From contig NZ_JAEKMH010000003.1 of assembly GCF_016411825.1 (NCBI RefSeq), forward strand, positions 310,001-374,000: a stretch of 64,000 bases of DNA. The letters run 5' to 3'. Within the stretch, counting starts at the first letter, position 1. Each line of letters starts with the position of its first letter. Positions 1 through 8,272 of the stretch are shown piece after piece. The translations under genes were made by a program, and so were the position numbers. The DNA is from Devosia sediminis (GTDB lineage: Bacteria; Pseudomonadota; Alphaproteobacteria; Rhizobiales; Devosiaceae). The notes under the pieces are model-generated. The model worked only from the letters and a program-made list of their open reading frames with translations, was not told the DNA's origin and ran no database searches.

Positions 1-223
1 CAACGCGGCTCGAATGGACATGGACGCCGGTCGAGAAATCGTCCTCGCAGCGCACGGCAAGGCAGGTGTAGTTGCCCGCTTCGGACTCCTGGCTGCAGCC
101 GAGGCTGGCCCGGTCGCCCTCGCCCGGCAGGTGTGAATAGTGCCAGCCTGGCTCCTGCGACAGCGCGGGCCCGGCACACAGCGCCAGCATGGCGATCAAC
201 GCTTTGGCTGGATGAGATCCCAT
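1..223 (-). CDS. Secreted or periplasmic small protein, C-terminus outside window
   Basis: The reverse strand has an open frame from an ATG at 223 to the window edge, about 74 codons. The N-terminus (MGSHPAKALIAMLALCAGPALS) looks like a signal peptide: two basic residues, a hydrophobic stretch, then an Ala-Leu-Ser cleavage-like site. The rest that is visible contains several cysteines (GCSQES, YTCLAV, RCEDD), which fits a disulfide-bonded periplasmic protein. Its start overlaps the 3' end of the upstream VOC gene by 28 bases, so the two are probably cotranscribed. I do not recognise the family, and most of the gene may lie to the left of the window. Confidence 0.5.
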   Translation of the reverse strand, partial: MGSHPAKALIAMLALCAGPALSQEPGWHYSHLPGEGDRASLGCSQESEAGNYTCLAVRCEDDFSTGVHVHSSRV

Positions 224-588
224 TTTGTCCCGTAGAGGTCGACGAAGACCGCCACAGAACCATAGGGCTCGTGGCGAGGGTCTTCGAGAAAGGTGACACC
301 CGCTTCGACCATACGCTTGTAGTCGGCGGCGAAGCTGTCGGTTTCGAGAAACAGCATGACGCGTCCGCCGGCCTGCCGGCCGATCACGGCCGCCTGCTCG
401 GGGCCATCCGCCCGCGCCAGCAGGAGCCGCGCACCGGACCCGCCCGGGGGCGCCAGAAGCACCCAGCGCTTGCCCGAACCCATGTCCACATCTTCGAGTA
501 ATGCGAAACCGACGGCATCGCGATAAAAGGCGATCGCTTCATCATAATCGGCGACGACAAGGGCAATGGTTGCAATGGCTTGGCTCAT
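196..588 (-). CDS. VOC (glyoxalase/bleomycin-resistance fold) family protein
   Basis: This 130-residue protein has the paired beta-alpha-beta-beta-beta pattern of the vicinal oxygen chelate fold: an opening IATIALVVADYDEAIAFYRD helix entry and a closing VFVDLYGTKWDLIQP strand typical of single-domain glyoxalase-like proteins. Length is normal for the family. Substrate cannot be read from the sequence; members range from glyoxalases to antibiotic-binding proteins and dioxygenases. The following gene on the same strand starts inside its 3' end, suggesting translational coupling. No metal-ligand set could be assigned with certainty. Confidence 0.8.
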   Translation of the reverse strand: MSQAIATIALVVADYDEAIAFYRDAVGFALLEDVDMGSGKRWVLLAPPGGSGARLLLARADGPEQAAVIGRQAGGRVMLFLETDSFAADYKRMVEAGVTFLEDPRHEPYGSVAVFVDLYGTKWDLIQPKR

Positions 589-698
589 GCAGCCATGCTG
601 GCGCGTGCAAATGAAACGGTCAAGCTGCGCAATTTTTGATCGAACGGTTCGAGAAAAAACCGTCCATTCCTGTGGAATTGTCTTTAGGGCGTCACGTG

Positions 699-716
699 AT
701 TGACCAACTGGTCAAT
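699..716. promoter_or_regulatory. Perfect palindrome upstream of the peptide ABC operon, candidate operator
   Basis: ATTGACCA-AC-TGGTCAAT is an exact inverted repeat with 8-base arms and a 2-base spacer, 102 bases before the binding-protein start. The TGGTC/GACCA core resembles operators of FadR-type GntR regulators. That assignment is inference from the shape of the site; no such regulator gene lies in the window. Confidence 0.45.
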
Positions 717-818
717 GATTCCCGTTGCGCTCCCCCGAATTCTACGCTTTTGTGTCGCCCAAGCCTCCGGCACTGAGGGTGCTGAGAAGGCGTAAAGTCA
801 AGGAACGGGAGATTTCCA

Positions 819-2396
819 ATGCATTCTTCACTGACCCGCATTGCGGCGGTACTTGTTGCCTCCACGATGCTCGCCGGTGTTGCGAACGCCGAAACGATCC
901 GCTGGGCGCGCTCGTCTGACGCGCTGACGCTGGATCCGCATTCGCAGAACCAGGGCAATACGCACACCCTGGCCCACCACATCTACGAGACCCTTTTGGG
1001 CCGTGACAATGACGGCAATCTGACACCGCGCCTGGCGACCGAATGGGCGCTCAAGGAAGGCGACGACACCGTCTGGGTGTTCAAGCTGCGCGAAGGCGTC
1101 AAGTTCCACGACGGTGCCGATTTCACCGCCGAGGACGTGGTCTACTCGATCACCCGCGCCAAGAGCGAATTCTCCAACATGAAGCAGCTCCACGCCGAAG
1201 TGGAGTCGGTGACCGCCGTCGACGACTACACCGTCGAGTTCCAGATGGCCGGCCCGTCGCTCATCTACCCGAACAACCTCACCAACACCTTCATCATGGA
1301 CAAGACCTGGTCGGAAGCCAACGACCTCGACACCGTCCAGGATTTCGCTTCGGGCGCCACCAACTATTCCGTGCTGAACACCAACGGCACCGGCCCCTAT
1401 ACCCTGGTGTCGCGTGAAGTCGACGTGAAGACCGTGCTCACCGCCAATCCGGAATGGTGGGGCGACGCTCCGGCCGTGACCGACATCGAATATGTCGTCA
1501 TTGCCGACGCCCAGACCCGCATTTCGGCCCTGCTCTCGGGCGAAATCGACATCGTCCAGGACGTGCCGCCGCAGGACATCGAGCGCCTCTCTTCAACCGA
1601 AGGCTTCAAGGTCGAAACCGGCCCGGAAAACCGCGTCATCTACTTCGGCTACAAGGTGAGCGAAGAACCGCTGGCCTCGTCCAATGTCACCGACAAGAAT
1701 CCGCTGAGCGACCCCAAGGTGCGTGAAGCCTTCGAGCTGGCGCTCGATCGCGATGCCATCAAGCAGGTCGTGATGCGTGGCCAGTCGATCCCGACTGGCG
1801 TCGCCAACCCGCCCTTCGTCGCTGGCTGGACCGAAGAACTCGACGCCTATCCGGCGCCGGACGTGGAAAAGGCCAAGGCTCTCCTGGCTGAAGCCGGTTA
1901 CCCCGATGGCTTCTCGATCACGCTCGACACGCCGAACAACCGCTATGTCAACGACGAAGCGATCTCGACGGCCTATGTCGGCATGCTCGGCCAGATCGGT
2001 GTCGACGTCACCCTGGCCTCGCGCCCGGTTGCCGAACACTCGCCGCTGATCCTCAACGGCACCACCGACTTCTACCTGCTCGGCTGGGGCGTCCCGACCT
2101 TTGACAGTGCGTATGTCTTCAACGACCTCTACCACACCAATGACGAGACCCACGGCACCTACAATCCGAGCGGCTACTCCAACGCCGAAGTCGACGAGAT
2201 GATCATCTCGCTCGGTACTGAAAGCGATGAAGCCACCCGCAACGAAACCGTTGCCAAGATCTGGGAACAGGTGAAGGCGGACCGCGTCCTCCTGCCGGTT
2301 CACATCCAGGTTCTCGCTTATGCGATGCGTGATGGTGTGACGCTGCCGGTTCAGCCGGAAAACCAGCCGAACATGACCACGGTCACCTTCGAGTAA
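819..2396 (+). CDS. Peptide/oligopeptide ABC transporter substrate-binding protein (SBP family 5)
   Basis: The 525-residue precursor begins with a clear Sec signal peptide ending in GVANA at residue 24, so the mature protein starts ETIRWARSSDALTLDPHSQN, the usual opening of cluster C (DppA/OppA/NikA-like) binding proteins. The family signature region with FKLREGVKFHDGADFTAEDVVYS is present near residue 90. It should sit in the periplasm and deliver peptides or similar ligands to the permeases encoded directly downstream. The start has GGGAGA 7 bases upstream. It is the first gene of a four-gene operon; the ligand itself cannot be deduced. A strong palindrome lies upstream. Confidence 0.9.
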   Translation: MHSSLTRIAAVLVASTMLAGVANAETIRWARSSDALTLDPHSQNQGNTHTLAHHIYETLLGRDNDGNLTPRLATEWALKEGDDTVWVFKLREGVKFHDGADFTAEDVVYSITRAKSEFSNMKQLHAEVESVTAVDDYTVEFQMAGPSLIYPNNLTNTFIMDKTWSEANDLDTVQDFASGATNYSVLNTNGTGPYTLVSREVDVKTVLTANPEWWGDAPAVTDIEYVVIADAQTRISALLSGEIDIVQDVPPQDIERLSSTEGFKVETGPENRVIYFGYKVSEEPLASSNVTDKNPLSDPKVREAFELALDRDAIKQVVMRGQSIPTGVANPPFVAGWTEELDAYPAPDVEKAKALLAEAGYPDGFSITLDTPNNRYVNDEAISTAYVGMLGQIGVDVTLASRPVAEHSPLILNGTTDFYLLGWGVPTFDSAYVFNDLYHTNDETHGTYNPSGYSNAEVDEMIISLGTESDEATRNETVAKIWEQVKADRVLLPVHIQVLAYAMRDGVTLPVQPENQPNMTTVTFE

Positions 2397-2469
2397 GCGT
2401 CCCGCAATCAGGAGCCGCCGCGCCTGGGCCTGATGGTCCCGCGGCGGCTCCGTCGTATCGGAGGGCACC

Positions 2470-3450
2470 ATGCTGGCCTTCATCGCCCGACGGCTGTTTC
2501 AGTCCGTCATCGTCATGCTTGTCGTGGCCTTCATCGCCTTCCTGGTGTTCCGCTATGTCGGGGACCCGCTGGCGAACCTTCTCAGTCAGGATGCCAATCA
2601 GGCCGACTATGACGCCGCGCGTCAGCGTCTCGGGCTTGACCAGCCATTCTACATCCAGTTCTTCCACTTCGTGGGCAATGCGCTGCAGGGGCAGTTCGGC
2701 ACTTCCTACCGGCTGCAGCAGCCGGTGAGCCAGTTGATCCTCGAGCGCCTGCCGGCCACCATCGAGCTGGCCGTGGCCTCCTCGATCATCGCCTTGATCG
2801 GCGGCGTGGGCCTCGGCATCTATTCGGCCCTCAGGCCGCGTGCCATCTCCACCGGCTTCATCATGACCGCCTCGCTGATCGGCGTGTCGCTGCCCACTTT
2901 CCTTATCGGTATCGGCCTCATCTATATCTTTGCGGTCGAACTCAAGTGGCTGCCCAGCTTCGGGCGCGGCGAAGTGGTGCAGATCGGCTGGTGGCGTACG
3001 GGTCTGCTCACCTCTTCAGGCCTGCGCTCGCTGATCCTGCCGGCCATCACCCTGTCGCTGTTCCAGTTGACGCTGATCATGCGGCTCGTCCGGGCCGAAA
3101 TGCTCGAAGTGATGCGCACCGATTACATCCGCTTCGCCAAGGCCCGCGGGCTTTCCAAGCGCGCGATCAATTTTGGCCATGCGCTCAAGAACACCATGGT
3201 GCCCGTCATTACCATTACCGGCCTGCAACTGGGTTCGGTCATCGCCTTCGCCATCATCACCGAAACGGTGTTCCAGTGGCCGGGCGTCGGGTCGCTCTTC
3301 GTCAATTCCGTCGCTGCCGTCGACGTGCCGGTTATGGCTGCCTACCTCGTCTTCGTGGCGCTGGTCTTCGTGGTCATCAACCTCATCGTTGATATCCTTT
3401 ATTTCATCGTCGATCCGCGCCTGCGCGACGGCGCAAAATCCGGGAGGTAG
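2470..3450 (+). CDS. Peptide-type ABC transporter permease (DppB-like)
   Basis: This 326-residue inner-membrane permease has the DppB layout: an N-terminal membrane helix (about residues 9-30), a periplasmic loop with GDPLANLLSQDANQADYDAARQ-like sequence, then the five-helix core. The EAA loop that contacts the ATPase is seen around YIRFAKARGLSKRAINFGHA. It pairs with the DppC-like gene 5 bases downstream. The start is supported by GGAGGG 4 bases before the ATG. The 73-base gap after the binding-protein gene contains a short GC-rich inverted repeat (GAGCCGCCGCG/CGCGGCGGCTC), which may lower expression of the permeases relative to the binding protein. Confidence 0.9.
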   Translation: MLAFIARRLFQSVIVMLVVAFIAFLVFRYVGDPLANLLSQDANQADYDAARQRLGLDQPFYIQFFHFVGNALQGQFGTSYRLQQPVSQLILERLPATIELAVASSIIALIGGVGLGIYSALRPRAISTGFIMTASLIGVSLPTFLIGIGLIYIFAVELKWLPSFGRGEVVQIGWWRTGLLTSSGLRSLILPAITLSLFQLTLIMRLVRAEMLEVMRTDYIRFAKARGLSKRAINFGHALKNTMVPVITITGLQLGSVIAFAIITETVFQWPGVGSLFVNSVAAVDVPVMAAYLVFVALVFVVINLIVDILYFIVDPRLRDGAKSGR

Positions 3451-3455
3451 GCTCC

Positions 3456-4415
3456 ATGAGCGATCTGCCCCAAACTACAGCCGCTCCTGTCGTGGTCCCC
3501 AAGACCTCGCGATGGAAGATGTTCCTCCGGTCCGACATTGTCTGGTCGTACCGGCATTCGCCGATCACCATCGTGGCGTCCATCGTGGCACTGCTGCTGG
3601 TGCTGATGGCCATCTTCGCCCCCTGGCTGGCGCCCTATAATCCGTTTAACCCGGCCACGCTCAACCTGATGGATGGGTTTACTCCGCCCAATTCGACCTC
3701 GTTTGCCGGCAACTACTTCGCGCTCGGCAGCGACAGCCAGGGCCGCGACGTGCTCTCGACCATCATGTATGGCCTGCGCGTTTCGCTGTTCGTGGGTCTC
3801 ATGGCGACGCTGTTCGCCATGGTGCTGGGCGTCAGCCTGGGTCTCGTTGCGGGCTATGTCGGCGGCGCCCTCGACGCGGTGATCATGCGCATTGCCGACG
3901 TGCAATTGAGCTTCCCGGCCATCCTCATCGCCCTGCTGATCTTCGGCATTGCCCGCGGCATCATCCCGCCCAACCAGCAGGAAGGCGCTGCCGTCTGGGT
4001 GCTGATCATCGCCATCGGCCTTGCCAACTGGGCGCAGTTTGCCCGCACCGTGCGCGGCGCCACCATGGTCGAGCGGCAGAAGGACTATGTCGCGGCCGCC
4101 CGCATCCTGGGCGTCAATCCCTTCATCGTCCTCCTGCGCCACGTCCTGCCCAATGTCACCGGCCCGGTTCTGGTGATCGGCACGATCGGCCTTGCGCTCG
4201 CCATCATCGAGGAGGCGACCCTGTCCTTCCTCGGCGTCGGCGTGCCCCCGACCCAGCCCTCGCTCGGCACCCTGATCCGCATCGGCCAGCAGTTCCTGTT
4301 CTCGGGCGAATGGTGGATCCTGCTGTTCCCCGCCATCACCCTTGTTCTGCTCGCTCTGTCGGTCAACCTCCTGGGTGACTGGCTGCGCGATGCCCTCAAT
4401 CCGAAGTTGCGCTGA
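3456..4415 (+). CDS. Peptide-type ABC transporter permease (DppC-like)
   Basis: The 319-residue product matches the DppC/OppC architecture: a cytoplasmic N-terminal tail, a first helix about residues 44-64 preceded by WSYRHSPITIVAS, a long periplasmic segment ending GSDSQGRDVLSTIMYG (a hallmark of DppC-type permeases), then the permease core. The EAA loop is YVAAARILGVNPFIVLLRH. It forms the membrane channel with the preceding permease. Its stop codon overlaps the start of the ATPase gene (ATGA), so the two are translationally coupled. Confidence 0.9.
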   Translation: MSDLPQTTAAPVVVPKTSRWKMFLRSDIVWSYRHSPITIVASIVALLLVLMAIFAPWLAPYNPFNPATLNLMDGFTPPNSTSFAGNYFALGSDSQGRDVLSTIMYGLRVSLFVGLMATLFAMVLGVSLGLVAGYVGGALDAVIMRIADVQLSFPAILIALLIFGIARGIIPPNQQEGAAVWVLIIAIGLANWAQFARTVRGATMVERQKDYVAAARILGVNPFIVLLRHVLPNVTGPVLVIGTIGLALAIIEEATLSFLGVGVPPTQPSLGTLIRIGQQFLFSGEWWILLFPAITLVLLALSVNLLGDWLRDALNPKLR

Positions 4416-6055
4416 TGACCGAGCCCGTTCTTTCCATCAAGGACCTCGTCGTCGAGTTCCCCTTCCGCGATGACGTGTTCCGCGCCGTCGACGGCGTCTC
4501 CTTCGACATCATGCCCGGCGAAGTCGTCGGCGTGGTGGGTGAATCGGGCGCCGGCAAATCGATGACCGGCTCGGCCGTCATCGGTCTCATCGATCGACCC
4601 GGCCACATAGCCGGCGGCGAAATCCGTTTGAAGGGCGAGCGCATCGACAACTTGCCCGAAGCCGCCCGCGCCAAGCTGCGCGGCAAGCGCATCGGCATGG
4701 TGTTCCAGGATCCGCTGACCAGCCTCAACCCGCTCTATACGGTGGGCGACCAGTTGGTCGAAACCATCCGCACCCACCTGCCGGTCTCGGAAGCCGAAGC
4801 CCGCCAGAAGGCCATCGACCTCCTCGCCGAAGCCGGAATTCCCAAGGCCGCGGAACGCATCGACTCCTATCCGCACCAGTTCTCCGGCGGCATGCGGCAG
4901 CGCGTGGTGATCGCGCTGGCCATTGCGGCCGGCCCCGAACTGATCGTCGCCGACGAGCCGACCTCGGCGCTCGACGTGTCGGTGCAGGCCCAGATCATCA
5001 AGGTGCTCAAGAAGCTCTGCACCAATCATGGCGCCGCGGTGATGCTGATCACCCACGACATGGGCGTCATCGCCCAGACGGCAGACCGCATGGTGGTGAT
5101 GCACCAGGGCAAGGTGGTCGAGACCGGCACGGTGGGCGACATCATCCGCCGCCCGCGCGAGCCCTATACGATCAAGCTCATCAACTCGATCCCTACCATC
5201 GAGCGCAAGGATGGTGCGGCAACGCCGGCCCCTGCCGCCAATGACGACGGCGCCTATGTGCAGGTCAAAAAGCTGGTCAAGGATTACGAGATCGGTGGCG
5301 GCGGCTTCCTCAAGCTCATGCCAGGCAAGGTCGAGGTCTTCCGCGCCGTCAACGAAGTCAGCTTCTCGATCGAAAAGGGTAAGACCTTTGGCCTTGTCGG
5401 CGAATCCGGCTCGGGCAAATCCACCTGCGCCAAGATGATCGTCGGTCTCGTCCGCCCCACCTCCGGTCAGATCACCGTCGACGGCCATGATATCTGGGCC
5501 AGCGGCGCCGGGCATCAGGAACGCCGCAAGCGCGTGCAGATGATCTTCCAGGACCCCTATGCCAGCCTCAATCCGCGCTGGCGGGTGGCCGACATCATCG
5601 CCGAACCGATGCGCACCCTGGGCATTGCCCGCAATCGTGGCGAGGTCGACGACCGGGTGGCCGAACTTCTCCGTCGTGTCCGCCTCGATCCGGTGGTCAT
5701 GCGCAAGTTTCCGCATGAATTCTCCGGCGGCCAGCGCCAGCGCGTCGCTATTGCCCGCGCCCTGTCGAGCCAGCCCGAATTCATCGTCTGCGACGAACCG
5801 ACTTCGGCTCTCGACGTCTCGGTGCAGGCCCAAGTGCTGGACCTGATGAGCGAGCTGCAGGCCGAATTCGGCCTCACCTACCTGCTCATCAGCCATAACC
5901 TGGCTGTGGTGCGGCAGATGTCGAGCTCGGTCGGCGTCTTGCACAATGGCGTCCTCGTCGAAAACGGCCCGACCGACGCCATCTTCGACAATCCGCAGGC
6001 GGACTATACCCGCATGCTGCTCGACGCGGTGCCGGATATTTCCAAGGTGGCTTAG
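4415..6055 (+). CDS. Fused double ATP-binding protein of the peptide ABC importer (DppD-DppF type)
   Basis: One 546-residue chain carries two complete nucleotide-binding domains that are separate proteins in E. coli Dpp. Domain 1 (about 1-265) has Walker A GESGAGKS at 42-49, signature FSGGMRQRV and Walker B IVADEPTSALD. Domain 2 (about 285-546) has Walker A GESGSGKS near 329, signature FSGGQRQRV and FIVCDEPTSALD. Both end with the short oligopeptide-ABC C-terminal extension, the first being REPYTIKLINSIPTIE. Such fusions are common in alphaproteobacterial peptide importers. It overlaps the upstream permease stop by one base. A long antisense frame over this gene is a GC-driven shadow. Confidence 0.92.
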   Translation: MTEPVLSIKDLVVEFPFRDDVFRAVDGVSFDIMPGEVVGVVGESGAGKSMTGSAVIGLIDRPGHIAGGEIRLKGERIDNLPEAARAKLRGKRIGMVFQDPLTSLNPLYTVGDQLVETIRTHLPVSEAEARQKAIDLLAEAGIPKAAERIDSYPHQFSGGMRQRVVIALAIAAGPELIVADEPTSALDVSVQAQIIKVLKKLCTNHGAAVMLITHDMGVIAQTADRMVVMHQGKVVETGTVGDIIRRPREPYTIKLINSIPTIERKDGAATPAPAANDDGAYVQVKKLVKDYEIGGGGFLKLMPGKVEVFRAVNEVSFSIEKGKTFGLVGESGSGKSTCAKMIVGLVRPTSGQITVDGHDIWASGAGHQERRKRVQMIFQDPYASLNPRWRVADIIAEPMRTLGIARNRGEVDDRVAELLRRVRLDPVVMRKFPHEFSGGQRQRVAIARALSSQPEFIVCDEPTSALDVSVQAQVLDLMSELQAEFGLTYLLISHNLAVVRQMSSSVGVLHNGVLVENGPTDAIFDNPQADYTRMLLDAVPDISKVA

Positions 6056-6088
6056 CGCCATCAGATACTGCGGCCTCCACTCCTGCGC

Positions 6089-6224
6089 CTCCCTCCCCTT
6101 GAGGGGGAGGGACTAAGGGTGGGGTGACCAAGACACTTGATGTCGAGTGCTTCGCTCACCCCACCCAGCTTTGCTACGGACCTGACGGTCCGAGCGCCGC
6201 TACCCTCCCCCTCCAGGGGAGGGA
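6089..6224. repeat. Paired inverted G/C-rich intergenic element, family 1 copy
   Basis: The left half is a short hairpin (CCCTCCCC-TTGA-GGGGGAGGG) followed by AAGGGTGGGGTG. The right half is the inverted counterpart, CACCCCACCC...CCCTCCCC-CTCC-AGGGGAGGG. Related pairs occur at 13627, 27441 and 32829, with a solo unit at 44458. This copy fills most of the 187-base gap between the convergent ABC ATPase and oxidoreductase genes and carries no gene. Confidence 0.75.
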
Positions 6225-6242
6225 GAAGAAGGGCGCCCTCGC

Positions 6243-7277
6243 CTAAACCTCCACCCGTCTCCCCTCTTTCCCTGACCGGATCAGCGCATCGATGAGCCGG
6301 TGTACGGCTAGCGCCGTGTGGCCGGTCGACACCGGCTGCCGCCCCGCCTGCACCGCCTCGGCGAATTCGGCGATCTGGGCCATGTGCCAATCGAAGGGAA
6401 AGGCCATGGGGTCGGCGCCGCCGCCCGAATTGCTGGCCTCGCCCACGGTCTCGGTGCGGCCGTCGAACCAGTTGAGCGTGAGGTTGCCACCGGTCAGCGT
6501 CGCGCTGGCCTTGGCGAAGTTGAGGGTGAGGCTTTCCGCCCCGCCCGGAAAATTGGCGGTGGTCGCCATCAGCCCGCCCACGGCGCCACTGGCGAATTCC
6601 ATGCCGCCGGCGACGAAGTCTTCGGTCTCCATCTGGTGGAAACCGGTCGTGGCCGCGAGGGCGGTGACCGCCTTGACCGGGCCGGTGAGGCTCAGCATCA
6701 GGTCGAGCGAGTGAATGGCCTGAGTGATCAGCACGCCGCCGCCATCCTGCGCGAAGCTGCCGCGACCCGGCTTGTCGTAATAGCCCCGTTGCGGCCGCCA
6801 CCACGGCACCACTAGGTGCACGGCATGCAGCGCGCCCAGTTCGCCGCTGGCGACCTTTTCGGCCAGCGCCTTCGAGGCAGCGCGGAAACGGTGCTGGAAG
6901 ATGATGCCCAGCGTCACCCCGGCATCATCGCAGGCGGCGACAATGCGTTCGGCCGCTTCGGTGGTGCGCTCCACCGGCTTTTCCATCAGCACATGCTTGC
7001 CGGCCTTCGCCGCGGCCGCGACGATCTCCTCGCGCGCATTGGGCGGGGTGAGGACCAGAATGGCATCCAAGTCCGGATCGGCCAGCAGGGCTTCGTAGCT
7101 CTCCGCAGCCGGAAAGTCATAGGTGGCGCAGAACTGCTCGAGCTCGGTCCGGTTGCGGCGCCAGACGCCGCGCACGGCGATGCGGTCCCTGAGCGCATTG
7201 AGCGCCAGCGCATGCGGCTTGGCGGCCATGCCGGCGCCGACGACACCCAGTCCAAATTTTCTCTGTTCAGCCACCAT
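6243..7277 (-). CDS. Gfo/Idh/MocA family NAD(P)-dependent oxidoreductase
   Basis: The 344-residue protein opens with a Rossmann fingerprint (GLGVVGAGMAAKPHALAL), has the LTPPNAREEI turn and the family-defining EKPV motif in HVLMEKPVERTTEAAE, then a C-terminal alpha/beta domain with the VWGRRGYYDKP-like segment that often interacts with substrate in sugar and inositol dehydrogenases. It is expected to oxidise or epimerise a sugar or cyclitol derivative in the cytosol. It converges on the peptide importer operon and is divergent from the SIMPL gene, so it is probably its own unit. Substrate is unknown. Start at 7277 follows AGGCGGC on the reverse strand. Confidence 0.85.
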   Translation of the reverse strand: MVAEQRKFGLGVVGAGMAAKPHALALNALRDRIAVRGVWRRNRTELEQFCATYDFPAAESYEALLADPDLDAILVLTPPNAREEIVAAAAKAGKHVLMEKPVERTTEAAERIVAACDDAGVTLGIIFQHRFRAASKALAEKVASGELGALHAVHLVVPWWRPQRGYYDKPGRGSFAQDGGGVLITQAIHSLDLMLSLTGPVKAVTALAATTGFHQMETEDFVAGGMEFASGAVGGLMATTANFPGGAESLTLNFAKASATLTGGNLTLNWFDGRTETVGEASNSGGGADPMAFPFDWHMAQIAEFAEAVQAGRQPVSTGHTALAVHRLIDALIRSGKEGRRVEV

Positions 7278-7355
7278 TCAGCCGCCTCCTTCTAAGCCTT
7301 GGTTGCGCCACGTTTTCGGCGCTCATTCTGTCCTGGGGACAGCAGGGGGATTATC

Positions 7356-8081
7356 ATGAAATCGGTTGGGATTGTTGCAGCGCTTTTCGTTGCGGCCGGC
7401 ATTGCGCTGGCTGGTTGGTTTGTCAGCACCGGGCTCGTGGATAGCCGGCAGCCGCTGCGCACCGTAACGGTCAAGGGTCTCAGCGAACGGTCGGTCGAGG
7501 CTAATCTGGGCTTCTGGCCCATCCGCTTCGTCGCCACCGGCCCGACCCTACAGGCGGCCCGCGCCAGCCTCGAAACCTCGGAAGCCGCCGTTCGCGCCTT
7601 CCTCGCCGATCGCGGCTTTGCCGAGACCGAAATCCAGGTCCAGAACGTCCTCGTCGAGGATCGGGCGGCCGGCTACAATGCCGGCTCGACGCCTGATGAC
7701 TATCGCTTCGTCCTCACCGAGGACATGCTGGTCACCACCGACCGCGTCACCGACCTGGCCGATGCCAGCCGCTCCGTCGCGGATCTCCTGCGCCAGGGCG
7801 TGGTGTTCTCCTCCGATGCCTATAGCGCCGGGGCCAGCTTCGTCTTTACCGGCATCAATGACTTGAAGAGCGAAATGCTGACCGAGGCGACGCAGCGCGC
7901 CAAGGAAACCGCCGCCCAGTTCGCCACCGAATCCGGCGCCCAGGTCGGCGATATCCAGAGCGCCAACCAGGGCGTGTTCGAAATCCTGCCCGCGGTGGAA
8001 ATCCCCAATGACCGGCCGGAAAAGCAGATCGACAAGAAGGTGCGGGTGGTGACCACCATCACCTATTTCCTCGTCGACTGA
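7356..8081 (+). CDS. SIMPL (DUF541) domain protein, exported
   Basis: The 241-residue product has one N-terminal hydrophobic helix (about 4-24), a signal anchor or uncleaved signal, followed by the SIMPL fold recognised from RTVTVKGLSERSVEANLGFWPIRF at the start and KVRVVTTITYFLVD at the end. The ATG at 7356 is preferred over an upstream in-frame ATG at 7299 because AGGGGGA lies 5 bases before it and the hydrophobic segment then starts right after the N-terminus. Proteins of this family are periplasmic or envelope-associated; molecular function is not established. The gene is monocistronic, followed by a palindromic repeat. Confidence 0.85.
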   Translation: MKSVGIVAALFVAAGIALAGWFVSTGLVDSRQPLRTVTVKGLSERSVEANLGFWPIRFVATGPTLQAARASLETSEAAVRAFLADRGFAETEIQVQNVLVEDRAAGYNAGSTPDDYRFVLTEDMLVTTDRVTDLADASRSVADLLRQGVVFSSDAYSAGASFVFTGINDLKSEMLTEATQRAKETAAQFATESGAQVGDIQSANQGVFEILPAVEIPNDRPEKQIDKKVRVVTTITYFLVD

Positions 8082-8082
8082 G

Positions 8083-8197
8083 CGCCGTACCGTCCACGGT
8101 GCGGTCCTCGGGCTTGACCCGAGGACCACTCCTCACCGGCATGAGGTCATTGGGTGTCGCAACGGGCCCTCGGGTCAAGCCCGAGGGCGGTACGGTG
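8083..8197. repeat. Palindromic intergenic element, family 2 copy
   Basis: Two hairpins in inverted orientation: TCCTCGGGCTTGACCCGAGGA on the left and CCCTCGGGTCAAGCCCGAGGG on the right, with outer GCCGTACCG/CGGTACGG arms closing the whole element. Related copies lie at 18018, 21585 and, as a variant, 33018. It fills the gap between two converging genes and probably folds as a large bidirectional hairpin. Confidence 0.8.
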
Positions 8198-8272
8198 CCT
8201 GGGGCAAGTTTGGAATGTCATAGGGCGCGTGACGCTCCCCCGCAAACGGGCGAGGATAGGCGCCAACGGCCG

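Noticed and set aside
4085..6061. 658-codon open frame antisense to the ABC ATPase gene
   Set aside because: It is His/Asp-rich with no domain and mirrors the codon bias of the real gene; the sense gene has all ABC motifs.
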